Part shown: positions 42,430 through 54,012 of the stretch, piece after piece
Position numbering within the stretch: position 1 is the stretch's first letter
Layout of the letters: every line of letters starts with the position of its first letter
Assembly: GCA_973895155.1 (NCBI GenBank)
Contig: OZ316891.1
Span: 18,662,001 to 18,726,000 of the forward strand
Direction: 5' to 3'
Length of the DNA stretch: 64,000 nucleotides
DNA from: Marsupella aquatica
Taxonomy: Eukaryota > Marchantiophyta
Program-made: the position numbers and the translations under genes
The notes under the pieces: generated by a model
What the model was told of the DNA's origin: nothing
Databases searched by the model: none
Seen by the model: the letters and a program-made list of their open reading frames with translations, nothing else

Positions 42430-43019
42430 ATTGATAGAACTCGTAGGTTACAAGTCTCCACTCAAATGACTTGTGATTAAGAGGGTCGAGTTGATTTCCA
42501 TGCGTTGGTCTAAAGTGAGAGAACAAGACAATCAAATTAATACTCTATGATCTCTCAAAGCTATTGAATGGACTTTCTTATAATTATTATTTTATTTGTC
42601 TTAGTATATTTTAATTCTAGAAAATGATGCCATTTCATTCCTTCTAGTAGGTTGGATATCATCCTAGTTAACTTTGTCTAGACACTATAGTCATTCCATT
42701 GTATTGGTGCTTAGTTAGATATCTTACTCAAGCTAAATGTTTTGAATATAGATGCTATCCAAGCTTATATGTTATTACTAGATTCTATCTATTTTCCAAC
42801 CAAATGAACACTTTTATCACCCAAATGTTTTTTAATATCATCCAATTTAATATTTTACTTTCCCAAAATTTCATTTTTTTGTCCCCAAATTTACATTTAA
42901 TGATGCTTGAATTTTCATTTTTCATCTTCCAAATTTACAATTTTCATGCCTAAAACTATGTTTTTAAATCGCCAAATTTCCCTATATCCTTTATAATTTC
43001 AGTTTTAATGAATATAGTG
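42430..43019. other. AT-rich spacer after the DUF7869 gene
   Basis: No gene seen. 42790-42970 is full of CCAAATTT/CCCAAAATTT words like those at 26960-27070, on the same strand. It ends with CAGTTTTAATGAATATAGTGA (43000-43020; 21 bases, first ten CAGTTTTAAT), the inverse of the word at 26907. Confidence 0.5.
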
Positions 43020-43440
43020 ATATCACAAAAATTTGTCTTTTCTCAAAACTTCTCATAAAACTCAGAACTCAACACCGCCGCGTAGCCCACGTAGCTAGGA
43101 GTCCAAAACTGAAAACAAAATTGAAAATAAACTTTGACAAAAAAGTTATTCAGATTTCGGTCGGTGTGGGTAAAACCATGGAAAACTCCCTCGTTTTGAC
43201 CACCTCCAAGAATCTCCGAAATGTGAATGGGCAATCGATGTCAAAATTGCCAATGGAGTGCTGTACCGCATAGCTAACTCGAATAGCTACCACCTTTCCG
43301 AAAACAACTAGAAAAAGTTACCATTTTCTGGTACGAATTTTTGTCGTACGGCCGAAAACACGCTCTCTGGTTTTTGAGAGTATTCTCCGCGCAGTACAGC
43401 AGGGCTCACAGGGGGCTGTTCCCCCTGTCGAAGCGGTTAA
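43020..43440 (-). mobile_element. Copia leader fragment (copy 3)
   Basis: The reverse complement aligns with the leader of copy 1 (about 2400-2760): shared words include GGACTCCTAGCT, GGGCTACGCGGCGGTGTTGA, GAGGTGGTCAAAACG and CCAGAGAGC, with many substitutions between them. It stops before gag; no LTR or protein-coding part lies next to it. Confidence 0.8.
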
Positions 43441-45091
43441 AACGGAGGGTCACAAGGCCTGGGATGCGGCACAACCAATGAGGAGGAGAGAAAAAAATGA
43501 GAAAAAAAGGCACTTTAAAGGGGTCTTAAAGCCCCTGGAAAAAATGCGCAAATTCGCGCGTATTCGTGGCCAAAAACGCGTATAAAGGCCAAAAAAAGGG
43601 TTTAAATGCACGTATTTTTGTGTATTCGGGCCGTACAAGGGCATTTTTTGCCGTATTTGCGCCAAAAAATGCACGTTTTCGCGCTTAAAGGGGTGTGGGG
43701 GGCCGGGGCGTATGGCGAAGCTGGTTTGTCGGGGTGTGAAGGTATACGGGCCGTATGGGGGCAAAACAATGCCCTAAACTAACCTAAAAATGTGCCAAAA
43801 AATGACACAAAGGTCGTGTTACAAATCTCAGCCGCCTCCGCTTCGGTTTCCAATGAGAAAAGTGATGACCGCCGACATGAAAATGTTGTCAAATTGCACC
43901 GACACGTTTGCAGCTCCACCAGAGAAGAAAACCTCCGCCGCGTCACACTCTCTCCGCGTCAAGAGCCTACCCCAAACTCAAAACAATCACCTTACCACGA
44001 TCTCTCTGTTGAGCCTCAGCACTTCAAGTTTCCTCCATCGAATTGAACGCAACGATGAGAAACCTCGTTCAGGCAAAAACAAACTCCATAGCTTGCCAAA
44101 AAACCAGAAAACAACTTTCACTCGTCATGAATCACTTGGTCCACGTTCAGGAGCAAGTCAGTTACCGAAATGATCAGCTCGTCTCAATCTACAAGTGGAG
44201 CAACACCATGTGACGCCTCGTGCACCGCAAAGCTCACACCAACGAGAAAACGAACTCTGGTCCCTCCACCAAAAAACCGTCGAACACGAAACTCCACGAA
44301 AAAATGATTTCCCCGATCACTTCTCACTCATAAATCCGATCGATGATTTCTAACCGCCATTAGAAAGCCCTCACAACGATCTATCCGATGAGTCCCCCTC
44401 AAACAAGTAAGTGCTTTTGATCCAGACCTCTGTTTCAAGTTTGAGTTCAAGGAGTGTCATATTGTTATTGGTTCCTTGATATGACCAAAGAGCAAAAACT
44501 TCTTATGGTCAGTATTGTTCAATTTTGCAGGAGGATATTGAGGTGAGTAAATTGACAACGATGATGAACCCCCCCATTTGGTGCAATGTTGGTAACTCTG
44601 TATCCCCGCAAGCAGATTGGTCTAGCTTGGATGGTGGATAGGGATGAGGAGGAATCTTGGTTGATGACCAGCCAGGCAATTCTTAAATCTATTTTGTTGA
44701 GATTGGAAAGTGGGGTTCATTCATGCTCTGACTTTAAAACTCAAAGAAAATGTAAAGGGTAGGGCAGCATGCACAAGCGGGCAGCTATGTACTCGAGACT
44801 CTTAATTAATTATTAAGCCTCGAGATTGATTCTTGTGTTGAATGATGATGAAGCTATATCCAAATCATGCACATTCACTACTTCATTTTCAGCCCTTTTT
44901 CAGTACTTCATCAGCCCTTTCCAGACAGACGAAAGACCCAATTCTATAAATAATTCAGTATTGTAATTATGCTAGGACTTTTTCAGGGACAATCATGAGT
45001 ATTGACCATCCCACGAAAACTTCTGTAAGGTGAAATAAACATAAATTACCTGAGAGACAAACAGCCAGTCCGATCACTCTCAGTCAGACTC
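43441..45091. other. No gene recognised; CGTAT-rich segment at its start
   Basis: 43500-43760 has repeated words CGCGTAT, GGCCGTA and GCCAAAAA, on the minus strand giving a 105-codon frame without a domain; it may extend the Copia-like leader or be another repeat. 43790-44400 is A/C-rich with frames of about 85-127 codons and no family. 44400-45080 holds nothing I can name. Confidence 0.45.
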
Positions 45092-45098
45092 TATATAA
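45092..45098 (+). promoter_or_regulatory. Putative TATA box of the ETHE1-like gene
   Basis: TATATAA within CTCTATATAAGGC lies 108 bp before the ATG at 45206. A start site about 30 bp downstream (~45125) would leave an 80-base leader. Confidence 0.55.
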
Positions 45099-45205
45099 GG
45101 CTGTTCCATTGATAGTGAACGCAAGTGTTTTCTCTTGCTACCATTTTCGAATGTGAAAGGCAAATCGAGCTTCAACTCGAGCTCAACTCATTCACGCTAC
45201 ACGCA

Positions 45206-46624
45206 ATGGCTAATAACACTGCGGTTTGTAAGCCTCTGTTGCGAACATATGTCGATCGAGATAACGGCCAAATCTGCACCTTTTTTACCGATCTGGGAGC
45301 CCCGGGTCATCCTGCAGCCGTGAGAATTCAAATCACACTTGGAACCCACTGGCTTGGAGGATATAGATCATTGGTTCACTGAATGACTGTACTTGTGAGA
45401 AATGTTGTTCTACGGAAGTTCAAGAGACGCCTAAGTAATCTATATTTCCAGTCAAGGCTTTTCCTTCGATTTCAAATTGCATAACCATATTGTGGGTGCT
45501 GCAGATCGTCGACCCAGTTGCCGGCCTATTAGAGACACCTACGCAGATGCTAAGGGAGATGGGGCTCAAGTTGGAGTACATCCTGCAGACTCATGTCCCG
45601 ATTGACTACAAGTCTGGAGCTGCAGAGCTCAAGGTAGGCATTTCAGACCTCAGGCTCGGTTCTACTGTGAAGTGTGAGTATTGTATGTTGGCTCCTCAAG
45701 CTCAAAACTAGCTGCGACCTCGCTTCTTGAAACTTGCAAGTTATGCTTACTAGCACGTACAGACGGATTTTTAAAAACATTCGGTTGTCGTGCATTTGCT
45801 TTAGCTAGAATGTTGGAGAGATCAACCAACCTTACCGTGGAATTTTCACCCGTGTTAAACTATTTGCTGTGCAGAAGCTATTTCCAGAAGCGGCTACGGT
45901 GGCGTCCAAAGCAAGTGGAGCCCAAGCTGATATTTCGGTAGAGGGAGGGGACACACTTAAACTTGGAAACGTCGTTATTAAGGTCAGCTGTGCAGAAAAT
46001 TTGCGTTTGTACCTACTCTTTCGAACACTGCTGATTAATAGTTTGTGATGGATAGACATTTTGAGGATAAGGTAAATGGCCTTTGATGGTTCTAAACATT
46101 ACTTGTTTGATCGATGCAGATTTTGGCGACTCCTGGGTATACAAAAGGCTGTGTCACGTACGTGACAGGCGATGGGCCCGGTCAAATCTATCCCCCATAT
46201 GCCTTTACCGGTCTTTCTCTTCTTGTCAGAGGAAAAGGCAACACTGACCATGAGGTAATTTAACAAGTCTACAGTCAGCCAGACCCAGAAATGTAAGAAG
46301 TCTTAGGATCAAATTTTCATAGGTACTCTGGAAATCAAAACACAGATGTCGATTCGGACGTCAGAACTTCAGATTTCAACATATGTTATCGTACGTTGTA
46401 GGAGGAGATGCAGAGGAGCTCGCCAAGTCGGTGCACACACAGGTCAGAATTTGCAGTTTTGCTTCTCTGTGTATGGCTATATGTGGGTTCTGACGGTGGG
46501 CGCCTTCAGAATAATTTGATCTTTTCATTACTAAAAGGTGGTTGAACTAATATGACAGATCTTCAAGCTTCACCGGAACACGCATCTTATACCAAGCCTC
46601 GTCAACGGCAGATCTGGCTACGTT
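45206..46624 (+). pseudogene. ETHE1-like: ETHE1-type (persulfide dioxygenase) metallo-beta-lactamase, metal ligands lost
   Basis: Six exons with GT..AG borders: 45206-45319, 45505-45633, 45875-45982, 46120-46254, 46402-46442 and 46559-46624. The first four are multiples of three and keep phase. The order matches plant ETHE1: the IVDPVAG block, THVPIDYKSGAA, SKASGAQADI, ATPGYTKGCVTYVTG, FTGLSLLVRGKGNTD, SVHTQIFKL. In active ETHE1 (mitochondrial sulfur oxidation) iron is held by THVHADH, ATPGHT, FTGDALL and YPAHDY; here these are THVPIDY, ATPGYT, FTGLSLL and IPSLVN, so only the first His and one Asp remain. Exon 5 is one base short for its frame (a G missing at the acceptor GTAG|GAGG). No exon for the C-terminal part is seen. 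Either a decaying duplicate or a pseudoenzyme; a TATA box and fine splice sites favour past expression. Confidence 0.75.
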
Positions 46625-49617
46625 GTGAGAAAACATTACTTGAAAACTGTATCAAATTCATTTGACTCCAACAGTTTTAATAGGATCAGTACTTCACAGA
46701 ACTATTTCATTCTAGGTAACCGTAACCCATATAACACGGAGTCTCATGTTGTGAATGGTAATTGGCATGACATTTGTGCAGTCAACGACTGTTCGGGAAG
46801 AAATGGCGTTCAATCCATATTTCCGGACGAACTGAGCCTGCTGATCGTTGTACTGCATGAAAATACATCTTTGTCGCTACATAGATGCCTCGGGACGAAA
46901 TGTCATACTATGAATATTTTCAGAATAAGTGAACTTCTTGATTGGTGTAGTGCTAGCTTGAACATACATCTTTGTGGCTACACAGAGCTAATTCCCTACA
47001 AGGAGACGAATGTTAGAGTTTTCAATCGTTCTACAGGAAATGATCTCTCTGTTGCAGCCCATCACAGAGATGTTTGCGAAAGTGAGCATTCGAAATGCGT
47101 AACTAGTGGGTTGCATTCATTTTACTTTACTGTTCATGATCAACAATGAGTACAAAAGTTCTGATTTTTACATTTGCAACTGTGTCAAAGTGCGAACATA
47201 AGCTGAGCTGCTCATGAAATGCACTCTCATATATTTCTTGGAACGGTCCTGACCACCACCATGCTGTTCCACTGTTCTCTTTTGCTCCGCCTCGATGCGT
47301 CGTTCTCATTTGTTGTAGAGTACACAAATTTGACCACATTCTCTTAAGCGGAAGCAATACATGTGGGAGCAGGTCACACTGGGAGCAGGTCACTGTCCGC
47401 TCAGCTATACAGCCAATATGTACCCCTTGGTAATAACTCCAGAATCACAAGAATTTTAAGCCGGCCATCATTCATAGAACATCTGTCACAAAAGTATTCC
47501 GTGGGCATTCATGGCTTACTTCTTGTTTAGACTGGTCATGATTTTGCAAACTTGGAGACTTTCTCTTCTCAAAAGCCTCTTAGAAACTCGTGTCCCCTGA
47601 CAGGTAACAACCTCACAGTGTGACAACCACCTATGAAAGGGTTCAGTCAGCGACAATCCCCACTCAAAGAGGGAAAGGACGGCCAGAATGTGAGCCTGGT
47701 ACAGCAGATACGAAAACAGTGTTCGCTCGAGGATCATTGTCTGCGTGCAAGAACAGAGTATTGAAGTCATTTGTGGTCAGACCATTGAAATATGCTTGGA
47801 ATTCAGTATCCTGGACCAACGCCTCTCTCAATTTCTCAAACCATGAGAGCTGTAATGATGATCGCGTTAGGACCCGAAGACTTGCGGAGATCTGCCGCCA
47901 CCATTGGGCTTCCTTCAGAGGAAAGAGTCACTCACTTGAGCCGTTCAGTGAGAACTAACGGCTACATTTGCTGGACTGCTGAGCTCAGTTTCTCTCCCTC
48001 CTCAAGTCCTCAGCCATGGTTGTGATACTCGTGCACGCCCTGTGTTTGTTTTATTTGACGACACCTTGGTGCACACGAATGCGCTCGAAAAGAGTTACAC
48101 TTTCATAATAACACTAGCCCCACTACCCCCTTCTTTGACTAACGGAAAGTATAATAAAAGTGTTCCCAAATTATATTCTTTATTCATATTATTTTACCAT
48201 TAATAAAATAATTTCAAAATTCATTATTTTAATAATTATTAATATATCATTTTCTATCCACATTTTTCTTTCTATGCACAGATGTTCTGGTGGGACTATA
48301 GTGTCCATTTTTAAAATATTTAGAAATTATCACAAAAAATTTGTACCAATTGACATACATCATAGTCATGAGGTTTTCCCATGCACATGATGACCATGGA
48401 GTTACAGTCTAGAGTCTCTTCAAAGTAGACTTCAGTTGATGCTTTTCTAAGTGATTGGGCATTTAAGTGCGCATAAACAAAAATTATATAAAATAAATTT
48501 AGGTCAATCTCCTCTTGTGCTAATAGATGCGGCTCACTACACTTCCTAGCTCAATATTAATTTGTACAAGACAGAAAAACACAAATCACTATGGGCCACA
48601 GAAAGAGTTGATTTGCATCAACGGGCATCCATCAGACAATCTCAGATTCCAGCCAAATCATACTGCAATTGCTGTACAAATTAGGAAGGGGTGTCCTGGC
48701 TTGCCCAATTACTCAATGAATGCAAAAATCATGATAATTTTCCTTCTGACTTCAACATGACCAAATCTTGTCTCTACTGACATGATTTGTGGGGGACAGT
48801 TGGTATGACTATTTTTACAAGAGTCCCTTCTTTGAAACTTTTCACTGATGGATTGTTCCATGATCTGATGATGGCTTTAATTCATATGGCCATAAAGATC
48901 TATGTTTACTTATTTTTGTTGTATTGAAAGTCTGATGTGCACAGTCTTTACTTTGTATTGAGAGTTCAATGCTTTCCATAGGATGCTTGGTTCACATTTC
49001 CTAATGCTGTCCCTTGAGGACTAAATGCAATCTAGAGCCAAGCACATCACCCTCCAAACATGGTTGTTCTCCCTTTACAGAGCTATTGAATGTCATTGAG
49101 TCTAATGAATGCAGCCTGCTGAGTCCTTGACTGAGTCTTTTTTATGTTGTGTGTTGTAATTCTCCAAGTGCAAAATTCAACTATGACTAGAGCATCTCAA
49201 TTAGTGCAACTAAAAGTGTGACCTCATGTGAACTGTAATTAGAATGATGCCAGAAATAATGTGACACACTATTTTATGTGAGAAGGAACATTTTAAGAGC
49301 TACGCAATTAGTGTGACTAACACTAGTTGCAGTGGGACAAGGCACCGCTTGAGCTGGCAAATCTTTTGAGACTGATTTTTATCCTTGGTGCCAATCCGCT
49401 TAGGCAGCTTACCAGTGAAAATTTCCTCTGCGTATATTACTCTCCCATTTCAGCATCTAATCCAGTTTTCTCAAAACTTCCACATTTGGTCTTGACAATA
49501 ACCGAAGCCATAACCTTTGGAGGTGGTCTCAGAGCAACCCTACCAGTTGAGCTATTTGGATGAATGGTGAGTTAGCTGGCAGGCCAAGTCAAAAAGAAAC
49601 TAAGCGCGTGGAGGACA
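46625..49617. other. Gene-free interval of about 3 kb
   Basis: A 174-codon frame (46625-47149) begins with a GTG that looks like the donor of ETHE1-like exon 6 and has no domain. Frames at 47516-48025 on both strands are likewise featureless. 48160-48270 is very AT-rich. Confidence 0.5.
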
Positions 49618-49618
49618 G

Positions 49619-49822
49619 CCCCACCAGTTGATACTATCTGACTTTGGGAGAAAGACCACCATGGTCAGACAACACACTGTTTAGCTGCCTCCGTACTAGG
49701 GAATCTCAAACTTGCTCAAGCCCCACCAGTTGATACTATCTGACTTTGGGAGAAAGACCACCATGGTCAGACAACACACTGTTTAGCTGCCTCCTTACTA
49801 GGGAATCTCAAACTTGCTCTCT
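49619..49822 (+). repeat. 102-bp tandem duplication
   Basis: The segment starting CCCCACCAGTTGATACTATC occurs at 49619 and again at 49721, with a single visible difference (CCGTACTAG against CCTTACTAG). Recent local duplication; no gene in it. Confidence 0.9.
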
Positions 49823-50249
49823 CCCATTGTTATCAGGTCAGCCATTCTTAGAAACCATTCTTAGAAATCTATGTCTGTGACCTAGACCAAAACCAACTTT
49901 TGGGCCAAATTTAATCTTGAGGGTTTCAGGTTTGAGATGGGTTTCAACACTCTCCCCGAGTTATTGACGGTTACCTTTTTGCAGTAATTGTATATTTACG
50001 GTCCTCGACTCGGCCTGCAACATTTCCGTCACAAGAAACCTCCTGGAATGAGCTGGTTTGAGATACCCTACTGAGGGCCTCCCTTCTAACTTGGTGCAGG
50101 CTCCACCTGTGGACCTCCAGTCTCCCTTCGGTGTTGTCCCCATTTTGCAGGCCACCCTATTGTATGTTGTGTCTTTGAATGGACTTTTTTTTATCCAAAG
50201 CAGGCCCATCCAACATAGGATAGTTGTTGTGCTCAGATCCTACAGGGAC

Positions 50250-50436
50250 CTAGACCATGAGTGAGAGAGTATTAAACCAGAGCCCCAAAGCAGGCCAGAC
50301 AGGGGCATGAGTAAATAATCAACACTCCCACCACTGGACCATTCACACACAAACTGTACACACCCCTTGAGTGTGAAGGGAGGATTGAACTCTGGCTCTA
50401 GGGCCGGCCAAGTGACCAAAGCTAGGCAAAAAAAAA
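50250..50436 (-). mobile_element. tRNA-derived SINE-like copy 1
   Basis: On the minus strand the head reads CCTAGCTTTGGTCACTTGGCC, an A-box-like part, and then GAGTTCAATCCTCC, a B box (GGTTCRANTCC type). The body TGATTATTTACTCATGCCCC and the tail TTTAATACTCTCTCACTC are shared in diverged form with the copy at 55450-55641. Target duplications were not identified. Confidence 0.65.
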
Positions 50437-51473
50437 ACAGTCTCTCTCTGCCTCTTCTCTTCTTCGGACGGTACTAAGGGCCAGGTTCCATGGGCCAGGG
50501 GTAGGGAGTACGGACACTCCCTCTGACATTAAGTAGGGCCCAAATACACCATATGCCAAGGTGTATACAGTATTTTAAAAGTATAAATTTTGACTCAGGA
50601 GCCAATGAGAATGCCTTGTACTGTTTTTATATAGGGGCAGGGGGTACCCCTGAAGTTTAAGAGGGAGTGTGAGGGAAAATCATACTCCTTGATACAGTAT
50701 TTGTACACCCCTCAGTCCCTGGAAAAGCTGCAATCTTATTGGCTTAAAAATTCTGACAGCATCCATACTCCTTACTCCCAGCCCCATCCCCATGGAACCT
50801 AACCCTAAACGTCTCGACAGGCGTTTCTTGCCTCTTTTCTCTTGTGCGACGTTTCTATTTGTTTCGACGAAATTCAGCGGCGAAAGGAAGGTGCAAGGCA
50901 TTCAACGACGAGATCGAATGGAATCGTTCAACTGAAGTCAGGTACGATGCTTGCCTTTCACGTTTGCTTCCTTAGACTCTCGACTCTCTACTCTCCGCAA
51001 TGGACGTCCGCACGGCAAGTACGCAGGCTGTGTGGAGCAGGTGACCGTTGGCTTGTCTAGGGCGGGGTGATGTAGGGTAAATGCTCACGCTGAGTGATTG
51101 AGGACTGGAGGTTTGCGCTCCGGGCCGTCAGGTTGACGCGGTATTGCATTAATTTGTTGCCTTCAGAAAGAAAGTGCGATAAAAACTCGATAGATTTTAT
51201 GAAAGCATGATTCCGGGATAGAGCTTGCGTGATCGCTTTTTCGTTGAAGGCTAATAGTAGGGTTACGGACGTTTTGGAAAGCAGAATGCAGAGTTAGGAG
51301 GTGAAGGAGACAGACCGTGCGGATGAAGCTTGTGCGAGTAGGGCGTGTTTGATCGAAGGGATTGAAGGGGAGCGAAACTTGCTTTGGCTGGCGGAGATTA
51401 GGGCTGCAACGAGGAGGAGACTTGATCGATCGATTGATTGGTTGATTGAATTGTGGCCGCAGTAAGCGAAGAG
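50437..51473. other. Upstream region of the DUF538 gene with a probable leader intron
   Basis: A donor-like AAGTCAG|GTACGATG at 50941 and an acceptor-like GGCCGCAG at 51454-51461, 12 bases before the ATG, would make a leader intron of about 520 bp (inference). No other gene is seen. A purine-rich stretch (51240-51420) precedes the start. Confidence 0.4.
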
Positions 51474-51983
51474 ATGAGCGGGTTCATAGGGAGCGTCGGC
51501 AGTTACCTTTTCACTTCCAGCGCCAAGAGAGGGATCGATTCCGTCAGCACCGATGTCGATTCAGTGGGGACGGCGGTCGGGAACTTCTTCAGCAGAATGA
51601 AAGGGAAGACTCAGAAAGCTCTGCCAGATCTCCTTTTTGAGTACGATCTTCCACGAGGGCTGTTTCCCAAGAACGCACTGAACTACGAATTTGACGAGAC
51701 CACCGGCCAGCTCGTCGTCTACCTCCCCTTCGCAAGCGAGGTCGGATACAGAGACCAGTCCATTTTGAGGTTCTCCAAAAAGGTTACCGCCATTCTTAGA
51801 CCAGGGAGCCTCACGGACATTGAAGGGCTCAAAACAAAGATCATCTTCTGGGTCAAAGTCACTGTTGTATCCGGGGAAGACAAAGCAGCGAACAAACTCT
51901 ATTTCCTCACCACCATAAAAAAAACGAGGCCGTTCGACGTCTACAACTATCTCCGAGATGGATTCGAAATCGACGCATATTGA
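51474..51983 (+). CDS. DUF538 family protein
   Basis: 169 codons from the ATG at 51474 (MSGFIGSVGSYLFTSSAKRG); the seven codons upstream from 51453 begin with GTG and are unlikely to be used. The domain spans residues ~50-160: LLFEYDLPRGLFPKNALNYEF, where LPxGLxP is the DUF538 signature, then TGQLVVYLP, a KVTAILRPGSL strand and IFWVKV. Land-plant DUF538 proteins (SVB-like) form a small lipocalin-like barrel; some are stress- or trichome-related, but the biochemical role is unknown. No signal peptide or membrane segment is clear. Intact, with no intron in the coding part. Confidence 0.88.
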   Translation: MSGFIGSVGSYLFTSSAKRGIDSVSTDVDSVGTAVGNFFSRMKGKTQKALPDLLFEYDLPRGLFPKNALNYEFDETTGQLVVYLPFASEVGYRDQSILRFSKKVTAILRPGSLTDIEGLKTKIIFWVKVTVVSGEDKAANKLYFLTTIKKTRPFDVYNYLRDGFEIDAY

Positions 51984-52773
51984 GTTTGAGATGAGCTCAG
52001 GGTTGGATCTCACAGCTCTAAATCTTAGAACTAAGGCGCTTTAAATTTCAAGGTGCTTAAGCAAGATTGAGACAGGACTCAAGATTCCGTTGAGTTCAGT
52101 CCGTAGGTTTGTGTGTGTTTGTGCTTCTGAGTGAAATCCCACCCTTCTTCTATGAGAATGAACTAGACTGAAACAGGCACATTAGTTAAGAATGCTGAGA
52201 TTGGAACTGTGATTCTCTACAGCTTATTTTAATTCAAACAGTTTACAGAGTTATGTCTCTCGCCTTCAGCTAACTCCCTTACCACTTTCAGGGCACCTTC
52301 GATACATGTGTCGTGTCACCCACTTCTAGAGAAGTATTATTTTTTATTTTTTAAATATATTTTAAAAGATGGGCAGAGGCCAGCGATAGAGTAGTTGATT
52401 TTACGAGTATATTGGTGCTCCTTCCTTGATCCTGAGACGGCCTGTTTTGGGTAGCACGAAGGTACTTTTGTTCTTAGCTCAGAATTTGAAGTGATACAGG
52501 TCGAACTTTCTACGGTCGCTTCTAGGGTCGGAGTGTCGTGTCATAGCTTCTGAGGTATATCTGCCCGAGGAAATAGAAATCGGTGGCATTACCTGCGGTT
52601 TAAGTGAAGAAGCGAAGCAGACCTTTCAGCATCGGTGTATCCCCAGCAAGACGTGTGCCACTTGTAAGCATTAACGATTCGGAGTCCGTGATCAGGAGGT
52701 GTGAACTCGGGGTCCTGCCTGGAAGGCTTTCGGCAGTAGGTCTTCGCTGAAGGGTTTCAATTCGGTAGAAATA
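51984..52773. other. Intergenic space between DUF538 and APH-like genes
   Basis: 790 bp with no frame of interest; holds the DUF538 3' untranslated region and presumably the APH-like promoter. An AT-rich tract lies at 52329-52365. Confidence 0.5.
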
Positions 52774-53964
52774 ATGGGAGGTATTGAAGGCAGCAGCACC
52801 TGTGGCCACCTGCTGGATCCAAGCACACTCGACCCATTCGCTTTGGATGAGCTCAAGAGACGTGGGCCGAAGTATGGTATAACTTTACCGCTGAATTACG
52901 CTTCTTCCATACTTTCCCGTTTAGGGGAGAAAGAGCTCGAGAGCTACAAGGTATCGTCCCTGGGTTACAATAATCGCATCTACTTTGTGAGAGCCAAATC
53001 AGGTGCTGAATATGTGATCAAGATATGCGGGCGGTACTGGAAGAGAGTCAAGACCGAGACAGAGGTTGTGGGTCTCTTCCTTGCCAGCACACTGTCGTCC
53101 GTCCCTGCGCCAAGGATTCTGGCGTGGGATTCTAAGGGAGAGGAATTCGGTGTGGAATACACCGTGATGAGGAAGCTCGAAGGCGTACGACTAGAGGATG
53201 TGTGGAATGATATGTCCTTCGACAAGAGGTGGAGTGTAGTGGGCCAGCTTGCTGAACTTGTTGTCTCGTACAGGTCTCAGACGGGACGCTTAGCAGCCTC
53301 TATGCCGGAAGGCAAGATTGGCAATTTCGTGATTCGCGGAGGAGATGGATGCCGATTAGGGGAGATGGAGTCTGTGGATTTTGAAGTTGGACCTACTTTG
53401 GAAGGGCTGGGGCCATGGTCGAGCTATACAGCTTATCTGAAATCGCAACTTGAAGTGAAAATTGAGAGTGTGCGGAAAGATCCGAGGATGGAAGCTATGA
53501 AGGTCTTGCTGCCGATAGTGGAGGCTCTCTTGGAAACTCTGGATACAGGGGAAGAGATCCCAGATTCGCGGCAGTTCGTATTCACTCATGGGGACCTCAA
53601 TATTCAAAACCTGCTTATCACTTTCATCGACGATCTTCCCAAGATCACTGCTGTATTGGATTGGGAGTGGTCAGGTATGTTCCCAGCAGAAGAGGAGTTT
53701 TTTTGCTCGTTTGAATTCATTCTCGACAATTCAGGAGACGGCACCAACGAGCGTGACCAACTGCAAGCGCACTTTTTTGACATCCTCGAAGATGGAGGTG
53801 CAGACACACCTCGCACTCTGCCGTACTACTGGCAGCGTAAGTACCTCTATGATCTGAGAGAAAACCTCTTCCCATGGCACATTCGAGATTGCGACGATGT
53901 TGACAAAACTATCGAGCAGGCTGTAGTAGACGTGCAGCAACTCCTTCGGAATTTGAGGACTTAG
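52774..53964 (+). CDS. APH/choline-kinase-fold phosphotransferase family protein, intronless
   Basis: An uninterrupted 396-codon frame, ATG at 52774. Features of the aminoglycoside-phosphotransferase/protein-kinase-like fold: YVIKICG with the ATP-binding Lys83; the EFGVEYTVMRKLEGVRLEDVW hinge region (124-144); the catalytic loop HGDLNIQNLL with Asp274 and Asn279; and the metal-binding LDWEWSG with Asp296. The many small-molecule kinases of this fold act on sugars, choline, amines and unknown substrates; the real substrate here is not known and drug resistance should not be inferred. The EGxxLEDVW and LDWEWSGMFP motifs are closest in style to fungal members, so transfer from a fungus is possible. 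No introns or broken motifs; looks functional. Confidence 0.87.
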   Translation: MGGIEGSSTCGHLLDPSTLDPFALDELKRRGPKYGITLPLNYASSILSRLGEKELESYKVSSLGYNNRIYFVRAKSGAEYVIKICGRYWKRVKTETEVVGLFLASTLSSVPAPRILAWDSKGEEFGVEYTVMRKLEGVRLEDVWNDMSFDKRWSVVGQLAELVVSYRSQTGRLAASMPEGKIGNFVIRGGDGCRLGEMESVDFEVGPTLEGLGPWSSYTAYLKSQLEVKIESVRKDPRMEAMKVLLPIVEALLETLDTGEEIPDSRQFVFTHGDLNIQNLLITFIDDLPKITAVLDWEWSGMFPAEEEFFCSFEFILDNSGDGTNERDQLQAHFFDILEDGGADTPRTLPYYWQRKYLYDLRENLFPWHIRDCDDVDKTIEQAVVDVQQLLRNLRT

Positions 53965-54012
53965 TGTACTCTCGAGCATTACGACACTTAGTGTACTCTC
54001 GAGCATTACGAG
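53959..54012 (+). repeat. 27-bp tandem pair overlapping the APH-like stop codon
   Basis: ACTTAGTGTACTCTCGAGCA and the following seven bases repeat directly at 53959 and 53986. The first copy contains the TAG of the gene, so the duplication did not change the protein end. Confidence 0.85.

Noticed and set aside
46625-47149. 174-codon frame after the ETHE1-like gene
   Set aside because: Starts at a GTG that is a splice donor, no domain, composition like neighbouring non-coding DNA.
51453-51473. Upstream start for the DUF538 protein
   Set aside because: It is a GTG codon; the first ATG at 51474 gives a typical N-terminus.
52774-53964. Antibiotic-resistance gene
   Set aside because: The fold is shared by many small-molecule kinases; nothing shows an aminoglycoside substrate, and the setting is a plant chromosome.
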